From the NCBI RefSeq assembly GCF_000517625.1, contig NZ_CP007055.1:620001-684000 (forward strand): a stretch of 64,000 bases of DNA, read 5' to 3'. The translations under genes were made by a program, and so were the position numbers. The notes below the pieces were generated by a model, which was given only the letters and a program-made list of their open reading frames with translations, did no database searches and was not told the origin of the DNA. Source of the DNA: Halostagnicola larsenii XH-48 (GTDB taxonomy: Archaea > Halobacteriota > Halobacteria > Halobacteriales > Natrialbaceae). The number at the start of each line of letters is the position of its first letter. Positions within the stretch are counted from its first letter, which is position 1. This document shows, one piece after another, positions 7,664 through 17,170 of the stretch.

Positions 7664-8813
7664 ACACATGAACCGTCGCAGACGCAACGGTTCCGCCCGC
7701 GTTGTGCGCGAGCGCGGTCGTCGCGCCCGTGACCGCATCGCTGTTTTCGTGTTCGCCGGCGAGCAGCGACGCGACCTCGGCGATCTGGGACGCCCCGGTC
7801 GCGCCCACGGGGTGGCCCTTGGCTTTCAGGCCGCCGGAGAGATTGATCGGCGTCTCGCCGTCCGCGGTCGTCCGACCGTCTCGAGCGGCGGTGATTCCCT
7901 CTCCGATCGACTCGAGATCGAGCGCTTCGATGGCCAACACCTCCGCGATCGTAAAGCAGTCGTGGACCTCGGCGAAGTCGACGTCGCCCGCATCGATGCC
8001 GGCATCGGCGTAGGCCTCCTCGCCCGCCTCGCGTGCGGCGGGCGAGCGCGCGAGGTACTCGCGGTCGTGCAAGGCCATCCGGTCGCCGCCCTGTCCGGTG
8101 CCCGTGATCGCGACCGGGGCGTCTACGTCGTGTTCGTCGGCGTAGGATTCGCTGGTGAGCACGAGCGCCGACGCGCCGTCGGAGATCGGACAGGAGTCGT
8201 ACAAGCCGAGCGGCGAGGAGACCTGCGGGGCCTCGAGTACGTCCTCGACCTCGATCGCGCGCTGGTATTGGGCCTTCTCGTTCTCGAGGGCGTTGGCGTG
8301 GTTCTTGACGGCGATGTGTGCGAGGTCGGCGTGCTCGCCGCCGTAGGTTTCGAAGTACGCCTGGGCCATCAGGGCGTAGGCTCCGGGGAAGGTCGTCCCC
8401 GCGCGGACCTCCCAGAGGTCGTCGGCGGCGATGGCGAGCGCTTCGGTCGCGCCCGCGGTTCCGAGATTGGTCATCCGTTCTGCACCGCCGACGAGGAGCA
8501 CGTCGTCCTCGCCGTTTCGGATGCGCTTGACCGCGTCGGCGACAGCGACGCCGCTCGAGGCGCAGGCCGATTCATATCTGGTCGCCGGTGCTTGCACCCC
8601 CGCCGCTTCGGCCATCAGCGGTCCCTGGTGGCCCTGGTGCTCGGAAAGTTCCCCCATAAAATTCCCGTAGAGTACACCGTCGACGTCCGATCGTGGCACC
8701 CCACTGTGCTCGAACGCTTCGATGCTCGCTTGCCCGAAGAGGTCCCGGCTCGTCCGCTCGGGAACGTTTCCGAACGGCGTCAGTCCGACACCCGCAACGC
8801 GTACCTCGCTCAT
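7647..8813 (-). CDS. Thiolase-family enzyme (SCP2/acetyl-CoA acyltransferase-like)
   Basis: This 388-residue thiolase-fold protein has the nucleophile Cys84 in ESACASSG, an EVHDCFTIAE block with catalytic His, and the GGLKAKGHPVGATG block that in this subgroup replaces the second cysteine motif. These features match archaeal SCP2-type thiolases, which work with a DUF35 protein in acetoacetyl-CoA formation or beta-oxidation. The downstream DUF35 gene supports that. A mevalonate-pathway role or fatty-acid breakdown are both possible; no HMG-CoA synthase is visible here. Confidence 0.88.
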   Translation of the reverse strand: MSEVRVAGVGLTPFGNVPERTSRDLFGQASIEAFEHSGVPRSDVDGVLYGNFMGELSEHQGHQGPLMAEAAGVQAPATRYESACASSGVAVADAVKRIRNGEDDVLLVGGAERMTNLGTAGATEALAIAADDLWEVRAGTTFPGAYALMAQAYFETYGGEHADLAHIAVKNHANALENEKAQYQRAIEVEDVLEAPQVSSPLGLYDSCPISDGASALVLTSESYADEHDVDAPVAITGTGQGGDRMALHDREYLARSPAAREAGEEAYADAGIDAGDVDFAEVHDCFTIAEVLAIEALDLESIGEGITAARDGRTTADGETPINLSGGLKAKGHPVGATGASQIAEVASLLAGEHENSDAVTGATTALAHNAGGTVASATVHVLEVIE

Positions 8814-8973
8814 GGCACACTCTACCGCACCGATGGGTTAATATCCCGCGGTTAGTCCACTGCTCAGTCGGCCCGCCACCTTTCGCCAATCTGTCCCAAA
8901 CGAACGCACGAGTACCGATGCGACTCGAGACGCTTCCTCGAGTTTATCAGCGAGAAGTCCCACAACTGTCCGT

Positions 8974-10041
8974 ATGGACGGGGAACCACTCGACATGCAA
9001 GCGCTCACGGAGCTCACGGAAACGAGCGCCGTTCCGGGATACGAAGACAGGGTCCGAGACTACGTTGTCGACGCGCTCGAGGACAGCGTCGACCGCGTTC
9101 GGACGGACGCGATGGGGAACGTCGTCGGCACGCTCGAGGGCGAATCGGACTACTCGGTCGCCGTCGCCGCCCACATGGACGAGGTCGGATTCATGGTCAG
9201 CCACGTTCGTGGCAGCGACGACGGCTTCGGCTTTCTCGAACTCGACGCTCTCGGTGGGTGGGACGCCCGCGTTCTCAAGGCACAGCGCGTCACGATTCAC
9301 GCCGAGGACGGCGATATTCCGGGCATCATCGGCTCGCCGCCGCCACACACCCTTGACGACGAGACGCGGGAGAAGACGCCCGAGGTCGACGATATCTACG
9401 TCGACACCGGCCTCCGAACCGACGACCTCGAGGACCGCGTTTCCGTCGGCGATCTGGTTACGATGGAACAGACGACCAAACGCGTCGGCGAGACGGTGAC
9501 GGGGAAGGCTCTCGACGACCGCGTCTGCCTGTTCGCCGCTCTCGAGGCGGCACGCCGGATAGACGATCCGACGGCGACGATTCACTTCTGTGCGACCGTT
9601 CAGGAGGAGGTCGGCCTTCGAGGTGCCCGCGCGCTCGGGGTCGACGTCGATCCGGATCTGGCGATCGCGCTCGACGTCACCGTCGCGAACGACGTTCCCG
9701 GCTTTTCCGCGGGCGAGCACGTGACCGAACTCGGCGAAGGGGCCGCGATCAAACTCAAGGACTCGAGCGTGATCACGAACCCGAAGGTCCACCGGCGGCT
9801 ACGGGACGTAGCGGACGAAGAGGGGATCGACTACCAGTACGAAATCCTTCCCGCGGGCGGCACCGACACCGGCGGGTTCCAGTTCAGCGCCGGGGCGAAG
9901 CCGGTCGGTGCGATCTCGATTCCGACGCGGTATCTTCACACCGTCACGGAGACGGCCCACGTCGAAGACATCACCTCGACGATCGAGCTATTAACAGCGT
10001 TTCTCGAGAGCGAAGACGGAACGTACGACTATACGCTCTGA
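8974..10041 (+). CDS. M42-family zinc/cobalt aminopeptidase
   Basis: This 355-residue M42 peptidase is the tetrahedral aminopeptidase or endoglucanase-like type. Metal and catalytic residues are visible: His67 and Asp69 in AAHMDEVGF, the Asp pair 181-182 in KALDDRVC, Glu211-Glu212 in VQEEVGLRGA, Asp234 in IALDVT and His322 in YLHTVTE. It should trim peptides in the cytoplasm into amino acids and could act downstream of the peptide importers in this window. A GTTTATC box near 8943 fits leaderless transcription from the ATG at 8974. Confidence 0.93.
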   Translation: MDGEPLDMQALTELTETSAVPGYEDRVRDYVVDALEDSVDRVRTDAMGNVVGTLEGESDYSVAVAAHMDEVGFMVSHVRGSDDGFGFLELDALGGWDARVLKAQRVTIHAEDGDIPGIIGSPPPHTLDDETREKTPEVDDIYVDTGLRTDDLEDRVSVGDLVTMEQTTKRVGETVTGKALDDRVCLFAALEAARRIDDPTATIHFCATVQEEVGLRGARALGVDVDPDLAIALDVTVANDVPGFSAGEHVTELGEGAAIKLKDSSVITNPKVHRRLRDVADEEGIDYQYEILPAGGTDTGGFQFSAGAKPVGAISIPTRYLHTVTETAHVEDITSTIELLTAFLESEDGTYDYTL

Positions 10042-10093
10042 GACGACCTGAGAACACGCAAAGCACATCGGAGCCCAAAGCACGCTGGGGAAC

Positions 10094-11431
10094 TCAAAGC
10101 GCATCGGAGACGTCGCCGAGCACGTCCGTCTCGACGAAGACGACGACGTGATCGCCAGCGTCGACGACCGTCTCACCGCGTGGCGTAATGAGTTCGTCGT
10201 CTCGAGTGATCGCCCCGATGACGACGCCGTCCGGAAGCTTCGAGATCACGTCGCGGATCCGATTGCCACAGAGCAGGCTGTCCTGATCGACTTCGATTTC
10301 GAGGACTTCCGCCCGGTCCGACTCGAGCATCGCGACGTTTTCCGTGCGCCGTGCGCGGGTGAATCGGGTGATCTCTTCGGAGGTGACCAGCCGCGGATTG
10401 ACGGCGACGTCGATGCCGACAGTTTCGAAGAGGTCGACGTACTCGCCGTACTCGACGATGCCGATGGTTCGCTCGACGCCGATGCGTTTCGCGAGCAACG
10501 AGACGAGGAGGTTCTTCTCGTCGCTATCGAGCGCCGCGACGACGATGTCGGACTCGTCGACGTGCTCGCGGACGAGAAAGTCGATGTCGGTCGCGTCGCT
10601 TTCTAACACTAACGTGTTCGGGAGACGTTCGGCGAGTTCGCGAGCGCGCTCGTGGTTCTGCTCTATCAGCCGCGGGGAGAGTCCTTCTTCTTCGAATATT
10701 CGGGCCGTCTGGTAGCCGATTTCGCTCCCGCCGACGATGACGATCTCGTTTGCGTCCTCGAGCGTCGGCGCGGGCGTCAGCGAACTGGCGAAGCCGCGGA
10801 CGCTTTCGGACGAGCCGATGACGACGATGGCGTCGTTGGGTTCGATGACCGTCTCACCGGTGGGAATCACGACGTCCCCGTTGCGAAAGAGCGCCGCGAA
10901 CGTCAGCGACTCGTACCGATCGGCCTCCGCGACCGTCTCCCCGGCGATCGGGCTATCCGATTCGACCTCGAACTCCGCCATCTGGACGAGTCCACCCCCG
11001 AACGTATCGACGTCGTGAGCGCCCGGGAGGCTGGCAATCTTCACGATCGTCTGTGCGGTGTGGAGATTCGTACAGACCATGAAGTCGACGCCGAACGCGC
11101 CCTCGGCGTGTTCCCAGGTCCGTAACAACGTCGTGTCCTTCACGCGAGAGATCGTGAACGGGTCGTCGAGGGTTTTGGCCGCCCCGCAGACGACGATGTT
11201 CGTCTCGTCGCGGTCGGTGCTCGCGATCACCATATCCGCCTCCTCGACGCCCGCTTCCTCGAGGGTACTTCGTGTGGTTCCGTCGCCCTCGATGGCAAGT
11301 ACGTCAAGCGAGTACGTGAGCGATTCGATGCGTTCGGAGTCGGTGTCGACGACGACGACATCGTGGTCGTCGGCGAGCCCTTCCGCGATGTTCGAACCGA
11401 CCTCACCCGCGCCGATGATGATTATGCGCAC
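10094..11431 (-). CDS. trkA: Trk-type potassium uptake regulator, NAD-binding TrkA
   Basis: This 445-residue peripheral membrane protein has the duplicated TrkA-N/TrkA-C layout. The first Rossmann fold starts MRIIIIGAGEVGSNIAEGL and the second IVIVGGSEIGYQTARIFE at about residue 230. Each is followed by a beta-rich RCK-C segment. It gates a TrkH-type K+ channel in response to NAD(H) or nucleotides. No trkH partner is next to it, as is common in haloarchaea, which carry several copies. Length matches the full two-domain form. Confidence 0.92.
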   Translation of the reverse strand: MRIIIIGAGEVGSNIAEGLADDHDVVVVDTDSERIESLTYSLDVLAIEGDGTTRSTLEEAGVEEADMVIASTDRDETNIVVCGAAKTLDDPFTISRVKDTTLLRTWEHAEGAFGVDFMVCTNLHTAQTIVKIASLPGAHDVDTFGGGLVQMAEFEVESDSPIAGETVAEADRYESLTFAALFRNGDVVIPTGETVIEPNDAIVVIGSSESVRGFASSLTPAPTLEDANEIVIVGGSEIGYQTARIFEEEGLSPRLIEQNHERARELAERLPNTLVLESDATDIDFLVREHVDESDIVVAALDSDEKNLLVSLLAKRIGVERTIGIVEYGEYVDLFETVGIDVAVNPRLVTSEEITRFTRARRTENVAMLESDRAEVLEIEVDQDSLLCGNRIRDVISKLPDGVVIGAITRDDELITPRGETVVDAGDHVVVFVETDVLGDVSDAL

Positions 11432-11564
11432 GCGAGCGCCACCTGCAACATACGAACGGCTATTCGACGGAGGTGTAAGTCCGTTTCCATTGCCGATACT
11501 CGGATTTCGGCGGGGGCTTCCCGCTCGTCGGTATCGATCGGTACCAGCCCCTCAGACCGGTCGA

Positions 11565-12095
11565 TCAGGGCATCTCGTGAACCGTGAGTTCGACGTCGCG
11601 TTGCTCCCCTTCGATATCGGCGACGAGCCGTCTAACGACCTCTCTGGCTTCCTCGAGCAGTCGGGGCTGTACCTTCCCGACGACCCAATCGAGCGAGACG
11701 AACCGCGGGAGCGAGATCGCGTTTCCGTCGGCCGAGTGGGGATCGTACACCGCCTCGAAGTAGATTCGGCTGGCCGTCTCGATCCCCTCGGGAGCCGCCT
11801 CGGGTGCCGGTTCGACCCGCCAGGTTCCGCGGGCGTCGACGTCCTTGCGAAGCTCCCATTCGAGCGTGTGCGGTTCATCGACGGCCACGACCTCGGAGCG
11901 GGCGGTGTACCCGAGTTTCCACCAGGTCAGCCGAAGGTCGTATATCGCGCCAACGCCGTTCTCGTCGCCCCCGCGGCGCTTTCGAACGGACTCGAGGTGC
12001 TCCGTGTACCGCGGGTAGTCGGTAAAGGAAACGACGTACGGGAACACGTCCGCCGGCGACCGGTGGGCGACGGTGCTGAGGAGGATCCTGTCCAC
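11565..12095 (-). CDS. SRPBCC (START/polyketide cyclase-like) protein
   Basis: This 176-residue protein begins MDRILLSTVAHRSPADVFPYVVSFTDYPRYTEHLESV, the pattern of polyketide cyclase/coenzyme Q-binding SRPBCC domains, with the characteristic bulky pocket and a long C-terminal helix (QPRLLEEAREVVRRLVADIEGE). Ligand and reaction are unknown. It is divergent from the flavoprotein gene at 12303 across a 207-base gap. Confidence 0.75.
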   Translation of the reverse strand: MDRILLSTVAHRSPADVFPYVVSFTDYPRYTEHLESVRKRRGGDENGVGAIYDLRLTWWKLGYTARSEVVAVDEPHTLEWELRKDVDARGTWRVEPAPEAAPEGIETASRIYFEAVYDPHSADGNAISLPRFVSLDWVVGKVQPRLLEEAREVVRRLVADIEGEQRDVELTVHEMP

Positions 12096-12180
12096 GATTT
12101 CGCTATGGCTGCGCTGAACGTAAGGATTTTCGTCTCGTCGCGGATCGGCTGTTTCCGCCGTCGGTTCGACGACCTATCTC

Positions 12181-12220
12181 CGCCGGTTCGGTTGATCCAC
12201 GCTCGCCGGTTCGGTCGATC
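12181..12220. repeat. Two 17-base imperfect tandem repeats in an intergenic gap
   Basis: CGCCGGTTCGGTTGATC at 12181-12197 recurs with one change at 12204-12220, a 23-base period. A third degenerate copy may follow. The pair lies between the divergent SRPBCC and flavoprotein genes. Confidence 0.4.
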
Positions 12221-12302
12221 TATCTCCGTCAGTTCGTCCGAACCACTCCGTCGATTCACCCGTTTCACTACCTTTCTATACGCCGGCCGAGAACACCGGC
12301 GC

Positions 12303-13040
12303 ATGCGAGATATCTGTATCGTCGGCGGCGGCGTCGCCGGGCTTGCCGCGTCGATCTTCACGGCTCGAGCGGGACTGGATACCATCGTGGTCGACGGCGG
12401 GGAATCCATCCTCGCGCGGAACGCCAGCCTCGAGAACTATCCGGGGTTTCCAGACGGGGTCGACGCGCGGCGGTACCTGCGTCTGGTTCACGAACAGGCA
12501 CAGGGCGCGGGCGTCGAGGTCGAACTCGGCCGGGTCTCGAGCGTCGAGCGGATCGAGGAGACGAACCCCGAATCGGGGTTCGTCCTCGAAACCGACGGCG
12601 GGGACCCGCTCGAGGTCCGGCGGGTGATCGCCGCCTCGTGGTCCGACAGCGAGTACCTGGTTCCGCTGGACGTGGGCCGCATCCAGCGCGGGAGCAAACA
12701 CTACGTGAACGTCGACGAAGACGGCCGAACCGCCGTCGAGGGCGTCTACGCGGCGGGGCGACTCGCCGGCGAACCCCACCAGACGATCGTCGCGGCCGGT
12801 CACGGCGCGAAAGTCGGACTGACCGCGATTCACGACTCGGACGTCAACTTCTATCACGACTGGGTCGTCCCGGAAGGCTATTTCACCGGCCGCGATCGGG
12901 ACGTGCCGCCGGGCTGTGAGGAGATCGACGACGAGGAACGGCTGGAACGCGATGTCGCGGCGCGGGAGACGATCCTCGAGGCCTTCGCGGAACCGCTCGC
13001 GGAGAAACCGACCATGCACCCGAGCGTCGACCGGGAGTGA
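12303..13040 (+). CDS. Short FAD-dependent oxidoreductase related to thioredoxin reductase
   Basis: This 245-residue flavoprotein starts with the FAD dinucleotide motif GGGVAGLAASIFTARAG at residues 7-23 and has a NYPGFPDGV block as in thioredoxin reductases. It also has the C-terminal FAD block GVYAAGRLAGEPHQTIVAAGHGAKVG. The central NAD(P)H-binding domain and the redox-active CxxC of thioredoxin reductases are absent, so the protein is about 80 residues short of that family. The frame opens earlier (11058), but the ATG at 12303 fits the family start. The electron donor is unknown. Confidence 0.82.
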   Translation: MRDICIVGGGVAGLAASIFTARAGLDTIVVDGGESILARNASLENYPGFPDGVDARRYLRLVHEQAQGAGVEVELGRVSSVERIEETNPESGFVLETDGGDPLEVRRVIAASWSDSEYLVPLDVGRIQRGSKHYVNVDEDGRTAVEGVYAAGRLAGEPHQTIVAAGHGAKVGLTAIHDSDVNFYHDWVVPEGYFTGRDRDVPPGCEEIDDEERLERDVAARETILEAFAEPLAEKPTMHPSVDRE

Positions 13041-13146
13041 GTCGACGCGCCGACCTGTGTCGACCAGCAGCGAGTCGAACTTCCGATCTGGGTTTCCGTC
13101 GAATCCTCGCTACGCTTAACATACCTCCCCCGAGAAAGGCAAACGA

Positions 13147-14379
13147 ATGCTCGAGGGAGTCAACGTCGCGCTCGGGGTGTCCGGATCGATCGCCGCCGTC
13201 AAAACGGTCGAACTCGCCCACGAGTTGCGACGCCGGGGTGCAAGCGTTCGCGCCGTGATGACCGACAGTGCCCGACACATCATCCACCCGTGGTCGCTCG
13301 AGTTCGCCACCGAAAACGACGTCGTCACCGAAATCACGGGCGGCGTCGAGCACGTTGAACTCTGCGGCTACGACGGCTGGGCCGACGTCCTGTTGATCGC
13401 GCCGGCGACCGCGAACACGGTCGGAAAGATCGCCGGGGCGGTCGACGACACGCCGGTAACGACCTGTGCGACGACCGCGCTGGGCGCGGACACGCCGGTC
13501 GTTATCGCCCCCGCGATGCACGAACCGATGTACGACCACCCCGGCGTTCTCGAGGCGATCGAGACCCTCGACGACTGGGGCGTCGCGTTCGTCGATCCCC
13601 GGATCGAAGAGGGCAAAGCGAAGATCGCGAGCGAGGAGGCCATCGTCTGCGAGACCGCTCGAGCCGCGGGCGAACGGCCGCTCGCGAGCGAACACGTCGT
13701 CGTCACCAGCGGGGCGACCAGCGAGCCGATCGATCCCGTCCGCGTGCTGACGAACCGCTCGTCGGGGCGGATGGGCCGAGCCGTCGCGCGGGCCTGTTAC
13801 GTCCGCGGCGCGGACGTAACGCTCGTCCACGGCGTCGTCGGCCCGCACTCGCTCCAACGCTCGTCGCCGGTCGCCGGTCTCTCCGGAGGCGATTCGGGAG
13901 TAGCGCTTCCGTACGCGAGCGTCGAGCAGGTCGAAACCGCCGCAGAGCTACTCGAGGCCACGCTCGAGGCCTGTTCGACGGCCGACGCGCTCGTTTCGGC
14001 TGCGGCGATCGGCGATTACACGCTCGAGCCGAGTGCAGAGAAACTCCGCTCCGGCGCGGAGCGAACGCTCGACCTCGAGCCGACGGCAAAGGTGATCGAC
14101 GAGGTTCGGGATCGGCACCCGGACCTCCCGATCGTCGGCTTCAAGGCCGAGACCACCGGCGACGACGAGGCGATGATCGAGGCGGCCCGGAAGACGCTCG
14201 AGCGTGCGGACCTGACGTTCGTCGTCGCGAACGACGCGAGCGTGATGGGATCGGACCGGACGCGGGCGCTGTTGGTCCACGCGGAGAACGCGGCCCGCTA
14301 CGAGGGTACGAAAGCCGGACTCAGCGGTGAGATCGCCGACTCGATCGCCGTCGTTCTCACGGACGAATCCTCGCGCTGA
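13147..14379 (+). CDS. coaBC: Bifunctional phosphopantothenoylcysteine decarboxylase / phosphopantothenate-cysteine ligase
   Basis: CoaBC catalyses two steps of coenzyme A synthesis. The 410-residue protein has an N-terminal flavoprotein domain (GVSGSIAAVKTVELAHEL, then the decarboxylase block APAMHEPMYDHP) and a C-terminal CTP-dependent ligase domain (VVTSGATSEPIDPVRVLTNRSSGRMG, AAIGDYT, FVVANDAS). Archaeal fused proteins have this order and length. The gap after the flavoprotein gene is about 106 bases, so it may have its own promoter. Confidence 0.94.
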   Translation: MLEGVNVALGVSGSIAAVKTVELAHELRRRGASVRAVMTDSARHIIHPWSLEFATENDVVTEITGGVEHVELCGYDGWADVLLIAPATANTVGKIAGAVDDTPVTTCATTALGADTPVVIAPAMHEPMYDHPGVLEAIETLDDWGVAFVDPRIEEGKAKIASEEAIVCETARAAGERPLASEHVVVTSGATSEPIDPVRVLTNRSSGRMGRAVARACYVRGADVTLVHGVVGPHSLQRSSPVAGLSGGDSGVALPYASVEQVETAAELLEATLEACSTADALVSAAAIGDYTLEPSAEKLRSGAERTLDLEPTAKVIDEVRDRHPDLPIVGFKAETTGDDEAMIEAARKTLERADLTFVVANDASVMGSDRTRALLVHAENAARYEGTKAGLSGEIADSIAVVLTDESSR

Positions 14380-14552
14380 CGGCGTCTCATCTCGCGATCG
14401 AGTCCCCGGGCTGACTGCGGCGTCTCGGACGATTCCTCCATCCGCTAGCGACTCGTCGCTGAACCCCATCCTCGAGTTATCGGGCTTTCAACCTGTTCGT
14501 TCGGCGCTCTCAGGATCGTCAACTTTTACTCCCCAACCGACCCATCCACGAC

Positions 14553-15119
14553 ATGGATCAGTTACAGCGGTCACTACTCGAGGCCCCGATTATCGAGAAA
14601 GACGGGTATCATTACTTCGTCCATCCGATCAGCGACGGGGTTCCGAAACTCGATCCCGGACTCTTGCGCGAGATCGTGATCCGGATTATTCGAAAGGCGA
14701 AACTCGAGGAAGTCGATCGTATCGTCACGCCCGCGGCCATGGGAATTCACATCTCCACGGCCGTATCGTTGATGACGGACATCCCGCTGACGGTGATTCG
14801 AAAACGACAGTACGGACTCGAAGACGAAGTCGCCATCTCCCAGCAGACCGGTTACTCGGAAAACGAGATGTACATCAACGACGTTCGCGAGGGCGAACGC
14901 GTCCTCGTCCTCGACGACGTGCTCTCGACCGGCGGCACGCTGGCTGCCGTCCTCGAGGCGCTTGACGAAATCGGTGCCGAGGTCGTCGACACGGTCGCGG
15001 TAATCAAGAAGGTCGGCGGCGAAAACAAAGTCGAGGACGTCGACCACCACGTCAAGACGCTGGTCAACGTCGACGTCGTCGACGGTGAGGTCGTTATCGT
15101 CGACGAAAACGGCGACTGA
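14553..15119 (+). CDS. hpt: Hypoxanthine/adenine phosphoribosyltransferase (archaeal Hpt)
   Basis: This 188-residue type I phosphoribosyltransferase has its PRPP loop [13 protein letters not shown] at residues 117-129. The N-terminal block [28 protein letters not shown] is the one I recognise in haloarchaeal Hpt. It salvages purine bases to nucleotides. It is the second of three phosphoribosyltransferases in the window. It is followed after 86 bases by the first peptide transporter locus, which has its own TATA box. Confidence 0.9.
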   Translation: MDQLQRSLLEAPIIEKDGYHYFVHPISDGVPKLDPGLLREIVIRIIRKAKLEEVDRIVTPAAMGIHISTAVSLMTDIPLTVIRKRQYGLEDEVAISQQTGYSENEMYINDVREGERVLVLDDVLSTGGTLAAVLEALDEIGAEVVDTVAVIKKVGGENKVEDVDHHVKTLVNVDVVDGEVVIVDENGD

Positions 15120-15148
15120 TCGAACGCCCCAAGCGCTGGTCGACGCAA

Positions 15149-15157
15149 TATTTAATT
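15149..15157 (+). promoter_or_regulatory. TATA box of the first Dpp-type locus
   Basis: TATTTAATT ends about 48 bases before the ATG at 15206, predicting a short leader of roughly 25 bases. It lies in an AT-rich island just after hpt. Confidence 0.45.
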
Positions 15158-15205
15158 CGATTTGAGATAACGATAGGACGTGTACTCGAGTCACACGGTT
15201 GGTTC

Positions 15206-17170
15206 ATGCGCCGATTGAACGCCCAATCAGGGGACCTTCCGACTCGCCGCCAGTTGCTCGGCGGCGTCGGTTCGGTACTCGTCGGGAGTGCAGCGGGGTG
15301 TCTCGACGCGGACTCCGGTGAGGTTTCGTTTCCGCTCGAGGTCCGGTTAGAAGTGGATGCGGACAACTCGGACCGCCTCGAGTGGACCGCCGCGGTCGCG
15401 CAGGTGATGGAAAACACCGGTTACTTCGACGTCGAAGTCAAAGAGTACGAGTTCGACGATTTTCTCGAACGCATCTTTCAGGTCGACTATCCCGAAACGG
15501 GAAATATCCCGTTTCTCAGTATTTCGGGGACGTTCAATCCGGAGAGCTTCTGTGATTCGCTCCACGGCACGGCAAATCAGGGCCAGTGTTGTAACCTGAA
15601 CGGACTCGGCTACGACGAACTCGACCGGATGATCGATCGCGCGCGCTTTGGCACCGACGTCGTCGACGATCCGGCGCTCCGGGCGCGACGATACGACGAA
15701 ATCTGGCGCGAGTTAGCCGAGTACCGCGGCAGTTCACCGATCACGTTCATCACCGAAGAGTACGTCCGAAGTACGGACGTACGCGGCTTTTCCCCGTATC
15801 CGTTTACCGAGGGGACGCTCGATTACTCGCTGCACTCGCCGGCCGCTCGAGTTCTCACCTGGATCGATCGGGACGCCGACGGCGAGGGAGATTCCGACTG
15901 GTCGACGTACGAGTCGGGCGGTACGCTCCGGTACGGATTCGACGCGAACATCAACTCGTTCGATCCGCCCTACAGCACCGATACGCACTCGACGACGGCA
16001 CAGTCGCTCATTTTCGAAGGGCTAACCGCGATGGATGCCGATGGGAACGTCTATCCCTGGTTGGCAAAACGCCAGGAGGAACTCGATGTGCAGGATATCG
16101 ACCGCACCGCGTACGAACCGTATATGCGAACCGTCTCGGCCGACGACGACGGCGTCCTCGAGTTCGAGGGCGACGAACCGGTTCAGACCGTCGTGGTTCA
16201 TCCGGACGACGATCGGATCGCCGACGGCGAGGTTCGCGTTCTCACGCCCGACGGCGCGGCCGATGCGGTCGGCAATGGGGTCTATGGAATGCAGTATCGA
16301 TACCACCTTCACGAGGGCGTCAGGTTCCACAACGGCGAAGAGTTGACCGCCGAACACGTGGTGGCGACCGCAAAGCGCTACGAGAACTCCGACATCTCCG
16401 CACAGACGTTCGATTCGGTACTCCACGTCGAGTCCGTCGACGAGTACGTCGTCGATATCTACGCGCAGGTGCCGGACGCCGAAGCCGAGCGGGAACTCCC
16501 GAGCTTCCGGATCCACGCGCTCGAACAGGCGGAACTGCCCGCCAACGGCATCGATCCACTCGACGGAAGCCCGCCGATCGGTACCGGCCCCTACGAGTTC
16601 GAGACGTTCGAGGACGGACAGTACTTCGTGGCACGAAAAACGGACGACTACTGGCTCGAGCAAAAAGGGCTGGACGCCCTCGAGTGGTACGACGGTCCCG
16701 AGGGGTTCCCCGCCGGGCCCGTCATCGACGAGATCGACATCAAAATCATTTCGGGCGATTCGACGCGAAGCACTGCACTCCAGAACGGCGAAATCGACAT
16801 CACGTTCGGGCTCGTTTCCTCGACGCTCGAGGCCTACGACTCGGACGACGGTTACGTCGTCGACTCGATCCAGAGCGGCGGCTATCAGTTCCTCCAGTAT
16901 CCCGTCACCGTCGAACCGTGGGACGACGAGCGGTTTCGACGGGCCGTCAATCACCTCGTCCCTCGAGAGCGCATCGTCGAAAACGTCCTCGACGGCTGGG
17001 GCGACCCCGCGTGGACGATGCTTCCGGAAGTCGCACGCGAAACCGGTACGGCCGACTACGAGGCGCTCGAGTCCGACCTCGGGGAGAAAAACGCGTTCGA
17101 TACGGAGACCGCGATCGAATTGATCGAAACAGTCATCGACGACCGCGGATACGACTCGAGCGTCCAATGA
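15206..17170 (+). CDS. Circularly permuted peptide-binding lipoprotein of ABC transporter (family 5)
   Basis: This 654-residue secreted lipoprotein has a Tat-type leader: Arg14-Arg15 in PTRRQLLGG and lipobox Cys32 in GSAAGC. The domain order is unusual. Residues about 41-222 match the C-terminal block of the paralogue encoded at 25817-27832 (GQCCN against NGCCNFF, RFGTDVV against RFGVDVA, ending LTWIDRD against VIYLDR). Residues 239-654 match that paralogue's N-terminal and central parts (FHNGEELTAEHV, GTGPYEFETFE). Nothing is missing, and the total lengths are nearly equal. It should bind oligopeptides outside the cell. Its stop overlaps the next ATG (ATGA), so it is coupled to the permeases. 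Confidence 0.9.
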   Translation: MRRLNAQSGDLPTRRQLLGGVGSVLVGSAAGCLDADSGEVSFPLEVRLEVDADNSDRLEWTAAVAQVMENTGYFDVEVKEYEFDDFLERIFQVDYPETGNIPFLSISGTFNPESFCDSLHGTANQGQCCNLNGLGYDELDRMIDRARFGTDVVDDPALRARRYDEIWRELAEYRGSSPITFITEEYVRSTDVRGFSPYPFTEGTLDYSLHSPAARVLTWIDRDADGEGDSDWSTYESGGTLRYGFDANINSFDPPYSTDTHSTTAQSLIFEGLTAMDADGNVYPWLAKRQEELDVQDIDRTAYEPYMRTVSADDDGVLEFEGDEPVQTVVVHPDDDRIADGEVRVLTPDGAADAVGNGVYGMQYRYHLHEGVRFHNGEELTAEHVVATAKRYENSDISAQTFDSVLHVESVDEYVVDIYAQVPDAEAERELPSFRIHALEQAELPANGIDPLDGSPPIGTGPYEFETFEDGQYFVARKTDDYWLEQKGLDALEWYDGPEGFPAGPVIDEIDIKIISGDSTRSTALQNGEIDITFGLVSSTLEAYDSDDGYVVDSIQSGGYQFLQYPVTVEPWDDERFRRAVNHLVPRERIVENVLDGWGDPAWTMLPEVARETGTADYEALESDLGEKNAFDTETAIELIETVIDDRGYDSSVQ

